Origin: Anaerocolumna sp. | GTDB taxonomy: Bacteria; Bacillota; Clostridia; Lachnospirales; Lachnospiraceae | Reading direction: 5' to 3' | DNA: 7,857 bases | Assembly: GCA_029256035.1 (NCBI GenBank) | Contig: JAQSYR010000056.1 | Coordinates: 1-7,857, forward strand | Part shown: one piece after another, positions 1-5,980 of the stretch | Numbering within the stretch: the first letter of the stretch is position 1 | Layout of the letters: each line of letters opens with the position of its first letter | Translations under genes and position numbers: made by a program | Notes under the pieces: generated by a model | Seen by the model: the letters and a program-made list of their open reading frames with translations, nothing else | What the model was told of the DNA's origin: nothing | Database searches by the model: none

Positions 1-351
1 TATATTAAATCACCTTCATTTAAAGCAGAGATGCTAGCCATCAGAAATAACGAAAGTGCTATGAAGTTTATTTGTGATTTGAATAAAACCAAAATATTAA
101 AATTTTTAAAAGAAAATATTTTAGTCCTAAAATATGTTATAAATGAAATAACCATGGAAGAATTAGAAGAAGTATTAAAGGAAGTATTATCAAAGGATGA
201 TGTGGAAGAAAAATATGTTAGAGATTATTTGAATTATCATATGATTGATGACAGCGAAATTAAGAAGATGGACAAGTTAAAGATTATTTATGTATATGGT
301 AGTAAAAAGGCTAAAAAAATAGCCGTAGATGAAAGACTAAAAATGAATTGA
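1..351 (+). CDS. 3' end of an unrecognised protein gene (5' end outside the window)
   Basis: The reading frame is open from base 1 to the TGA at 349-351, so the ATG at 31 is probably internal and the gene enters from the left edge. About 116 residues are visible. They are rich in Lys, Glu, Ile and Leu, appear wholly alpha-helical and soluble, and show no signal peptide or membrane segment. The early part (AIRNNESAMKFI, then KFLKENILVLKYV) has the spacing of a helical repeat, and the end carries a Gly-Ser-Lys-Lys-Ala-Lys patch. I do not recognise a family. It lies 70 bases upstream of the MoxR-type ATPase gene on the same strand and may be part of the same locus. No terminator is evident between them, so co-transcription is plausible. 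A function cannot be assigned. Confidence 0.7.
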   Translation, partial: YIKSPSFKAEMLAIRNNESAMKFICDLNKTKILKFLKENILVLKYVINEITMEELEEVLKEVLSKDDVEEKYVRDYLNYHMIDDSEIKKMDKLKIIYVYGSKKAKKIAVDERLKMN

Positions 352-407
352 TTATAAAGAGAAACCTAAAATAATGGGACCTATATAAACAAACCATTAG
401 ATAATAC

Positions 408-413
408 AGGAGA
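408..413 (+). promoter_or_regulatory. Ribosome binding site of the MoxR-type ATPase gene
   Basis: AGGAGA lies 8 bases before the ATG at 422. It fixes the start of the broken ATPase gene and shows that its 5' end is still equipped for translation. Confidence 0.75.
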
Positions 414-421
414 GAAAATAC

Positions 422-1419
422 ATGAATTTCACAGATACATTAAAAAGTGTTGAATTAGTCTTAGCCACTGGAGAAGTACCTTTATTAGTGGGTGAAAGCG
501 GAATAGGAAAAACTGCCTTAGCCAAGGAAATTGCAAAGGTAAATAACTGGAGTTTAATTGTCATTGATGGAAATCTCCTGAAAGAAGGGGAAATTGGTGG
601 CCTTCCAACCGTAGAATCTTATGAAGTCAAAAATGAGGAAGGGATACGGTACAACAAGAGCTAATGAATTTAATTTTGAATCGGGAAATAAACGGCTACA
701 GCCTATGGGAAGGTGTAAAAATATTAGCTGCTATGAACCCTTCCGGAAAATATGGCGCTGACTTTGATTATCAGGTTGTAGATATGGATGCAGCTCAGGA
801 AAACAGATTTGTATGGTTATATATGGAGCCAGATTACATACAGTGGATGGATTGGGCAATGGAAGTAGGGATTGAAGAAAAGATAATCCAGTTTATCGCC
901 ACATTTCCAGAATATCTGCAGAAAAAAAACCAGGATAACATAAGCGCTACACCAAGAAGCTACGAAAGGATTTCAAAGGTTTACCATATTTATAAGCAGC
1001 AAAAAGAATCCATACCAAGAGGTGTATTTTTAAACGTAATCAAAGGAAACGTAGGAGAACTAATTGCAGAAGAATTTATAAATTTTGTAGAATCTGATTC
1101 TCGTCCCATCCTGTCTTACAATGATGTTTTTATAGAAGAATCAATCTCGGAATCTGTAATAGAAAAAGTGAAAAACGATAGTCATACCAGGCTATATCTA
1201 TCTGCAAAGAATATATTAAAATACATAGAATCAAACATTATAAAAGAGAATTATGACACCAGCTTTACAATAAACAGGTTAACCGAGCTGTTAAAATTAT
1301 ATTCTGTGGATTTAAGGGTGGGAATCATGAAAGATATCAAAAATAAGTATTCAGAAGTTTACAAATATGCACTTAATAATGAGACATTTGTAGAATTATA
1401 CTTTGAATCTTATTTGTAA
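422..1419 (+). pseudogene. MoxR-family AAA+ ATPase, broken by an internal deletion and frameshift
   Basis: The first frame (422-664, 80 residues) begins a MoxR-type ATPase with Walker A GESGIGKT at residues 24-31 and the following GEIGGLPT segment, then stops at TAA 662-664. The rest continues in another frame, open from 637 and recognisable from GAT at 643 (DTVQQELMNLILNREINGY). It then shows sensor 1 (AAMNP), the arginine-finger region (AQENRF) and sensor 2 (ATPRSYER), ending normally at 1419. Between the halves the family has about 40 more residues, including Walker B (hydrophobic-DEIN), and these are missing. The lesion is therefore a deletion near 641-645, not a single-base slip. An ATG at 664 overlaps the stop (TAATG), so the C-terminal half could be made by reinitiation, but neither piece would hydrolyse ATP normally. 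MoxR ATPases usually act as chaperones for VWA proteins, and the next gene encodes one. An assembly artefact is possible. Confidence 0.85.
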
Positions 1420-1474
1420 CTTTACTAAAATGATGACTTATGACACCCAAATCATAATTGTTACTTTAGCAATT

Positions 1475-1480
1475 GGGAGG
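1475..1480 (+). promoter_or_regulatory. Ribosome binding site of the VWA/metallopeptidase-like gene
   Basis: GGGAGG lies 7 bases before the ATG at 1488. This strong site supports that start and independent translation from the broken ATPase gene 68 bases upstream. Confidence 0.75.
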
Positions 1481-1487
1481 TTAGCAA

Positions 1488-2951
1488 ATGGACAAAAATT
1501 TTGACAACCAGGTAACAAGGCTTTATGAAAAGGCAAAAAATATCATAACAGGTTATCTTAAAACAAACCATAAAAAAGATAAATCTAAAGTAAACATACC
1601 TGATGATTTTAGGAACGAGTTTTTTCGTCTGATTGATAAAGTTAATTTAAATCTGATGGAAGACCAGGATAATTTCTTTGGATATTTTTTATTTCAAATG
1701 GCAAGAGAAATAAGATTTGATATCAGCAGTCCTACTGCTGTTAATTTTAAAGGAACTCAATATGTTATCTACTTTAATCCAGTTATTTTTTTAACTCTAA
1801 GTGTAAAACAAATGGAAACCACCATTAAACATGAAATATTACATATTGTATCCATGCACTTAATAAGAGCAAAAGAATTAAAGAATAGATATAGCACCTT
1901 AGCAATGAATATAGCAATGGATATTGTGGTAAATAAATATCTAAATTATCTGCCCCCCTATGCCACTACCTTAGAGTGGGTTAATTTAAGTTTGTCATTA
2001 AATTTAGAGCCAGCTGAACCATTTGAATACTATGTGGAAAAAATTCAGACAGCTATCCATCTACTAGAGGAAGATGATAAGGCAGCAGAGGATGATAGTT
2101 ATCAGGATGAAAATAATCAGGTTAACAATACTCAGGATGACAATACTCAGGATGAAAATACTGAGGATGACCAGATTGAAATGGATTATAATATTGAAAA
2201 AACCCACAACATCTGGGAAGATTCTAGTGATATAGATGAAAAGGCTATGGTAGAATTTACGGAAAAGGCAATAAGTTATTCAGAAAAAGGCGAAATTCCA
2301 TCCTATCTGAAAAGTATGATTTTAGGATTAAAAAACAGTAAGGGAGAGTTGCCTTGGAATTTATATTTGAAACGCATTATGGGAACTGTCTCAAGCAATC
2401 CCAAGAAAACAATAACTAGGCGAGACAGAAGACAGCCGGATCGACTGGATTTAAGAGGACAGCTTAGAAGTCATAAAGCTAACATATTAGTTGCTCTTGA
2501 TATTAGCGGTAGCATCAGTGAGGAAGAATTTAAACAGGCTATGAAAGAAGTACTAAGCATTGTAAAAAATAGCAATCATGAAATTACCGTGATTGAATGC
2601 GATAACCAAATAAGACGGGTATATAAAGTGAAATCGGATAGGGATTTAAAAGAGAGAATTAATAAAAAGGGAGCTACCAGGTACAATCCAGTATTTGAAT
2701 ATGCCAATCAAAAAAAGGTTAATTTGTTAATCTATTTTACAGATGGGAAAGGGGAAGACAAACTCCAGGTAATACCCAGAGGATATGGGGTTCTGTGGAT
2801 TATCTCCGGAGGTGGGGACAGACTTTCATTAAAAGAGCCTTATGGGGCAGTAAAAAAACTTAGTAACATCAGAAAGAAAGATATCCTATTGGATGTCAGT
2901 GACGTTGCAAGTGGCGGGTATTCAATGAATAATCAGGAGAGAATTTTATAA
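1488..2951 (+). CDS. DUF2201-type protein: putative HEXXH metallopeptidase-like domain plus VWA-like domain
   Basis: This 487-residue soluble protein has the architecture of the COG3864/DUF2201 family. The N-terminal half (about 35-200) carries HEILH at 115-119, an HEXXH zinc-type motif, followed by NIAMDIVVNK (141-150), where the family keeps further conserved Asp and Asn residues. A low-complexity acidic linker (about 194-232) contains three tandem five-residue repeats. A basic stretch (RRDRRQPDR, 311-319) precedes the C-terminal VWA-like domain. That domain has the metal-dependent adhesion site DISGS at 338-342, a loop Thr in KKGATRYNP (393-401) and FTDG at 417-420. Such proteins are normally encoded beside MoxR-type ATPases, as here, and are thought to be their partners or clients. 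Proteolysis is a family-level guess. The gene is complete, in contrast to the upstream ATPase, so it may be orphaned. I am sure of the domains, not of the cellular role. Confidence 0.88.
   Translation: MDKNFDNQVTRLYEKAKNIITGYLKTNHKKDKSKVNIPDDFRNEFFRLIDKVNLNLMEDQDNFFGYFLFQMAREIRFDISSPTAVNFKGTQYVIYFNPVIFLTLSVKQMETTIKHEILHIVSMHLIRAKELKNRYSTLAMNIAMDIVVNKYLNYLPPYATTLEWVNLSLSLNLEPAEPFEYYVEKIQTAIHLLEEDDKAAEDDSYQDENNQVNNTQDDNTQDENTEDDQIEMDYNIEKTHNIWEDSSDIDEKAMVEFTEKAISYSEKGEIPSYLKSMILGLKNSKGELPWNLYLKRIMGTVSSNPKKTITRRDRRQPDRLDLRGQLRSHKANILVALDISGSISEEEFKQAMKEVLSIVKNSNHEITVIECDNQIRRVYKVKSDRDLKERINKKGATRYNPVFEYANQKKVNLLIYFTDGKGEDKLQVIPRGYGVLWIISGGGDRLSLKEPYGAVKKLSNIRKKDILLDVSDVASGGYSMNNQERIL
2127..2171 (+). 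repeat. Three in-frame 15-bp tandem repeats in the acidic linker
   Basis: The unit AATACTCAGGATGA(C/A) occurs at 2127-2141 and 2142-2156, with a one-base variant (CTGAGG) at 2157-2171. It encodes NTQDD, NTQDE and NTEDD. A degenerate relative (CAGGATGAAAATAAT) lies just upstream. The length keeps the frame, so copy number could vary between strains without breaking the gene. Confidence 0.85.
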
Positions 2952-3044
2952 AGAAAATAAAGAAAGTTAAACCAACGGTCGGGTTATTTGTGAATCTGAC
3001 AGAATCCATAATCTCAACAGTGTTAAAAAAAGTAAATTTCATGT

Positions 3045-3073
3045 TTGAATTTAGTCAGTTTATGTATTATAAT
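3045..3073 (+). promoter_or_regulatory. Sigma-A-type promoter of the chemotaxis receptor gene
   Basis: TTGAAT (3045-3050), a 17-base spacer, and a perfect TATAAT (3068-3073) form a good housekeeping promoter. The predicted start is near 3080, giving a leader of about 128 bases. A second TATAAT at 3090-3095 has no matching -35. The rest of the 2952-3207 gap shows no gene and no convincing terminator for the VWA gene. Confidence 0.65.
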
Positions 3074-3207
3074 GGGGAGAAATACGGTGTATAATTTTTG
3101 AAATAGGCAACCAGTTCTTGGCAGTAAAAAAATAACTACATATGATGAAATTCGGTTGTTATCACTAGTTAGTAATGCCAATAATATTGCGAAAGGAAAT
3201 GTTAGTC

Positions 3208-4482
3208 ATGAGTACTAATAAAAGCATCATCAAATCTTATTTCTTTATGTCACTTGGGACCGGTATCCTTATGGGTATTATTTTCCCGTTTTTTGCTGCA
3301 CTGTTTACCGATTATAAATCAACTGCTTATAGAATACCGTTTACTATTGCATGTGTTATGGCGGGAATTATTGTTGGAATTTTTTCATTTTTAATTGGTA
3401 AGGTGACTCTTATTAGCGCAATCAAAAGGTTTTTTGTGACATTTAAATGCATGACAAGGGGTGACCTTACAGTACGCTGCCAGATGAAAAGTAAGGATGA
3501 AATAGGAAAACTATCGGATGATTTTAATCAATTCCTGGAGGCGGTTCAGGAAATATTTAAACATAATCAGGATTTGGCGGCAACAGTCACTGATCTTTCA
3601 AGAATACTAGCAGAAACTGGGAATTCTAGTGAGCAATCATCAAAGGAAATTGTTGATGGTACGGCAACGTTAGCTGATGGTGCAGCTTTACAAAGCGAAC
3701 AGCTGACGCTGATTAAAGCACAGATGCTAGATAGCAGCAGCCATGTAAGTGAAGGTTTTAGATGCGCCGAAAAGATGATGAATACATCGATTCAAGCAGT
3801 AAATATTGCGCATGATGGTAGCGAGGAGATGAAAGAGTTTGTCTCCAAATTTGAATGGGTGAGCAATGCCATTGAATTTGCTACAGAATCCATACAATAT
3901 TTAGGCAAGCGAGCAAATGAGATAGGTGAAATTATTGCCTTAATTACCGAAATTGCATCCAAGACAAATCTGCTGGCCCTAAACGCAGCTATTGAGGCTG
4001 CTCGGGCAGGTGAAGCGGGCAGGGGATTTTCGGTAGTAGCAGAAGAAATTAGAAAATTATCAGATAGTACTACAGAAGCATCAAAAATGATTACGAATCT
4101 TCTAAATGACACAAAATCTGAGACTGACGAAACTATACAAAAAATGGAAAGCAATCTTAAAAAAGTGAATATGCAGCTGTCTGCCATTCATAAAAGCACC
4201 ATGGCATTGGATATTATTGTGGAAAAAGTCAGAGAGACGAAAAAGGATGCAACTGAAGTCATTGAGGTTTATAACAATATACAGAAAATGTTTGACTCTA
4301 TGGATAAGGCTGTTTTACAAATCAGCGATGTTACCGAAAGCAATGCTAATTATTCCCAGGAGATTGCGGCCTCTACACAAGAGCAGTATAATTACGTAAA
4401 AGAAATGAAGAACAGCGCAGTTAAGTTATCCAAGGTTGCTAATTTGATGGTTGAAGATATTAGTAAATATAAGACAGTATAA
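3208..4482 (+). CDS. Methyl-accepting chemotaxis protein with a minimal extracellular loop
   Basis: This 424-residue membrane receptor would signal to CheA/CheW. TM1 is at about 11-33, followed by a loop of only about ten residues (TDYKSTAYR), and TM2 is at about 44-66. A HAMP domain (about 68-120, with GDLTVR and DEIGKLSDDFN) leads to a long coiled-coil signalling domain. The hairpin tip is unmistakable at about 248-275 (EIASKTNLLALNAAIEAARAGEAGRG), and EIAAST at 385-390 marks a descending methylation-type helix. There is no Cache, 4HB or PAS sensor domain, so it probably senses membrane or cytoplasmic conditions or works with other receptors. The start at 3208 is preferred over ATGs at 3175 and 3199, because AAAGGA at 3192-3197 sits 10 bases before 3208. 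No che genes are nearby, so it is a stand-alone receptor with its own promoter. No CheR-tethering pentapeptide is seen. Confidence 0.93.
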   Translation: MSTNKSIIKSYFFMSLGTGILMGIIFPFFAALFTDYKSTAYRIPFTIACVMAGIIVGIFSFLIGKVTLISAIKRFFVTFKCMTRGDLTVRCQMKSKDEIGKLSDDFNQFLEAVQEIFKHNQDLAATVTDLSRILAETGNSSEQSSKEIVDGTATLADGAALQSEQLTLIKAQMLDSSSHVSEGFRCAEKMMNTSIQAVNIAHDGSEEMKEFVSKFEWVSNAIEFATESIQYLGKRANEIGEIIALITEIASKTNLLALNAAIEAARAGEAGRGFSVVAEEIRKLSDSTTEASKMITNLLNDTKSETDETIQKMESNLKKVNMQLSAIHKSTMALDIIVEKVRETKKDATEVIEVYNNIQKMFDSMDKAVLQISDVTESNANYSQEIAASTQEQYNYVKEMKNSAVKLSKVANLMVEDISKYKTV

Positions 4483-4550
4483 ATATTAGACAGTATAAAT
4501 ATTAGACAGTATATATAAGACAGTATAATTATAAGTCAGTATAAATATAA
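4473..4550 (+). repeat. Five tandem copies of a 16-bp AT-rich repeat overlapping a stop codon
   Basis: The unit GACAGTATAAATATTA is exact at 4473-4488 and 4489-4504. It is followed by a 14-base copy (4505-4518) and two variant 16-base copies (4519-4534, 4535-4550). The first copy supplies the last codons and TAA of the chemotaxis receptor gene. The array appears to have grown by slippage from the gene end and finishes where the terminator hairpin begins. Confidence 0.9.
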
Positions 4551-4592
4551 AGTCCTTGTTTGGTAGGGGAAACTACTGGGTAAGGGCTTTTT
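4549..4592 (+). terminator. Rho-independent terminator of the chemotaxis receptor gene
   Basis: AAAGTCCTT (4549-4557) pairs with AAGGGCTTT (4582-4590) in a 9-bp stem with one G-U pair. Inside the loop, GTAG (4563-4566) can pair with CTAC (4573-4576). A T-run (4588-4592) closes the element. The loop is larger than usual, but position and T-run fit a terminator. Confidence 0.65.
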
Positions 4593-4671
4593 GCTGTGAA
4601 AAAATATATGTGTCCATAGCATGAGTGGGTATTTAAATGCAAAAAATTGTACCATACGAAGTTTAATTTTG

Positions 4672-4688
4672 AATTTGTGCAACAAATT
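4672..4688. promoter_or_regulatory. Inverted repeat upstream of the aldolase promoter
   Basis: AATTTGT (4672-4678) and ACAAATT (4682-4688) are perfect 7-bp arms around GCA. The site lies 19 bases upstream of the -35 hexamer at 4708, a place where activators or a second repressor dimer may bind. Which protein binds it, if any, cannot be told. Confidence 0.4.
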
Positions 4689-4707
4689 GTAGAAAGTGCC
4701 ATATTAA

Positions 4708-4736
4708 TTGACTGTAGAATCAATAAATGATATAAA
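4708..4736 (+). promoter_or_regulatory. Sigma-A-type promoter of the aldolase/transporter operon
   Basis: TTGACT (4708-4713), a 17-base spacer and TATAAA (4731-4736) match the consensus at five of six positions in each box. Transcription would start near 4743, giving a leader of about 128 bases before the aldolase start. The rest of the 4593-4870 gap shows no gene. Confidence 0.65.
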
Positions 4737-4750
4737 TAATTCATCAAACA

Positions 4751-4760
4751 CAATCGATTG
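4751..4760. promoter_or_regulatory. Candidate LacI-family operator
   Basis: CAATCGATTG is a perfect 10-bp palindrome with a central CG, the hallmark of many LacI-family operators. It begins about 8 bases downstream of the predicted transcription start, where a bound repressor would block initiation or escape. The LacI-family gene starting at 7544 is the obvious candidate. The flanks (ACA to the left, CAC to the right) are not perfectly symmetric. No second copy was found near 7239-7543. Confidence 0.5.
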
Positions 4761-4870
4761 CACAAGTAATGTTTGTATAAAAATAACAATGATGCGCAGC
4801 GTTGTTAAAAAAATATATTGCTGATTAATAAATTTTAATTAATTTTGGATGAATGAAGGAGATAATAAAT

Positions 4871-5818
4871 ATGGCTAAAGTTAAAAATTTTAAAACAATA
4901 TTCCCTGCAATTTCTATTCCTTTTTTTGAGGATGGTACTATCAATGAAGTACAACTTCGTAAATATGTGAAATGGCTTGCATCTTTTGATGAAATTGGCG
5001 GTCTTGTTTGCAACGGGCATACAGGAGAAATCACAGGTCTTTCCCGCGCTGAGAGAAAGCGTGTTACAGAAATCGTTTCTGATGAGGTTGGTGACCAACT
5101 TACAATAATATCTGGTATTAATTGTGAAAATACAATAGAATCCATTGAAATGGCAAAAGAAGCAAAGGAAGCAGGAGCCGATGGAATTCTCTTAATGCCT
5201 CCTCATATGTGGCTTCGCTTTGGTATGAGTTCAGAAGCACCATTCCAATACGTAAAGGATGTTGCTGAGGGAGCAGACATTGATATCATTATTCACTTAT
5301 ATCCAGCTACTTCCAGAGCATTCTATCCAGTAGATACACTTGTGAAAATGTGTAAGGAAATAGATCATGTAAAATGTATTAAGATGGGAACCCGTGTTAC
5401 TTCAATGTATGAGCATGATATCCGTGTGCTACGTGAGGAATGCCCGGACATTTCCTTAATTACCTGTCATGATGAGACACTTTGTACTTCATGGTTTCCT
5501 AAAATGGATGGTGCATTGATTGGATTTGCTGGCTGTGTACCTGAAATTATCTGTGATGCATGGAAAGCATTTAAGGCAAATGCACCAATTAACACCATTC
5601 GTGAGCACGCTGACACAATTTACTATATTTCAGAAGCAATCTATGGTGGTGGACAGCCAAGCGGTGAAGCACATGCTCGTTTGAAAGAGGCACTTGTTCA
5701 AAGAGGTATTTTTGATAATGCATTAATGAGAAAACCAGTTCTTCCTCTTAATGACGAAGAAAAAGCTTGGGTTAAGGCTGGTCTTGAAAAGAGCGGCTGT
5801 GGTAAAGTAACACTATAA
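4871..5818 (+). CDS. DapA/NanA-superfamily aldolase or dehydratase (dihydrodipicolinate synthase family)
   Basis: This cytoplasmic protein of 315 residues is a (beta/alpha)8 barrel of the class I, Schiff-base-forming family that includes dihydrodipicolinate synthase, N-acetylneuraminate lyase and several keto-acid lyases. Visible residues are GHTGE at 49-53 (GTTGE in true DapA), Tyr144 and Arg149 in YPATSR (spaced as Tyr133 and Arg138 of E. coli DapA), and the Schiff-base Lys171 in CIKMG. The first Thr of the GTTGE motif is His here and YN is YP, so lysine biosynthesis is unlikely. Its partnership with a transporter and a LacI regulator points to catabolism of a keto acid or sugar acid. The substrate cannot be read from the sequence. 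The start at 4871 is chosen over ATG 4853 because AAGGAG (4856-4861) lies 9 bases before it. No terminator separates it from the transporter gene. Confidence 0.88.
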   Translation: MAKVKNFKTIFPAISIPFFEDGTINEVQLRKYVKWLASFDEIGGLVCNGHTGEITGLSRAERKRVTEIVSDEVGDQLTIISGINCENTIESIEMAKEAKEAGADGILLMPPHMWLRFGMSSEAPFQYVKDVAEGADIDIIIHLYPATSRAFYPVDTLVKMCKEIDHVKCIKMGTRVTSMYEHDIRVLREECPDISLITCHDETLCTSWFPKMDGALIGFAGCVPEIICDAWKAFKANAPINTIREHADTIYYISEAIYGGGQPSGEAHARLKEALVQRGIFDNALMRKPVLPLNDEEKAWVKAGLEKSGCGKVTL

Positions 5819-5935
5819 GAATGCAACTATAACAGAAGCTAAAAGTGTTAAATAACAGTAATAACATTAGTAATTATATGGAAGCAAAAGGTTATAGGCT
5901 GCCTTTTCAACCTAAATATAGAATAAAGGAGAAGT

Positions 5936-5980
5936 ATGGTTTTACCGGAGAATCTAATCATACAAATTTACTATGAATGA
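5936..5980 (+). CDS. Possible 14-codon upstream ORF coupled to the transporter gene
   Basis: AAGGAG (5926-5931) lies 4 bases before ATG 5936, which opens a short frame (MVLPENLIIQIYYE) ending at TGA 5978-5980. It overlaps the first 8 bases of the transporter CDS in another frame. The transporter's own ATG at 5973 has no ribosome site at normal distance; the nearest GGAG, at 5947-5950, is 22 bases away. Ribosomes finishing the small ORF could therefore reinitiate on the transporter. The peptide itself has no recognised function, and its SD spacing is rather short. Confidence 0.4.
   Translation: MVLPENLIIQIYYE

Noticed and set aside
348..375. Possible promoter TTGATT-N16-AATAAT before the MoxR gene
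   Set aside because: Weak matches in very AT-rich DNA overlapping the previous stop codon; not distinguishable from chance.
372..399. TAATGG/CCATTA inverted repeat with a 16-base loop
   Set aside because: Six-bp AT-rich arms with a long loop and no T-run; likely chance.
664..1419. An independent gene starting at ATG 664
   Set aside because: The frame is recognisably MoxR already upstream of 664, and the protein would begin in the middle of the AAA+ core, so it is treated as the rear half of the broken gene.
2971..2990. Possible terminator (AACC...GGTT) after the VWA gene
   Set aside because: Only about four pairs and no proper T-run.
3175..3207. Upstream ATGs (3175, 3199) as the start of the chemotaxis receptor
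   Set aside because: Neither has a good ribosome site, while AAAGGA at 3192-3197 is well placed for ATG 3208, and the extra residues add nothing recognisable.
3792..4187. Minus-strand frame of 131 codons inside the chemotaxis receptor
   Set aside because: Shadow of the highly conserved signalling domain coding sequence on the other strand.
4529..4789. Minus-strand frame of 86 codons in the intergenic region
   Set aside because: It starts with TTG without a ribosome site, crosses the repeat array and terminator, and has a Cys/Tyr/Leu-rich composition typical of noncoding AT-rich DNA.
4853..4870. ATG 4853 as the start of the aldolase
   Set aside because: It overlaps the AAGGAG that serves ATG 4871; family proteins begin close to the latter.
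5886..5907. AAAAGG/CCTTTT hairpin between aldolase and transporter genes
   Set aside because: Short stem with a 10-base loop and no following T-run; not enough to call an attenuator or terminator.
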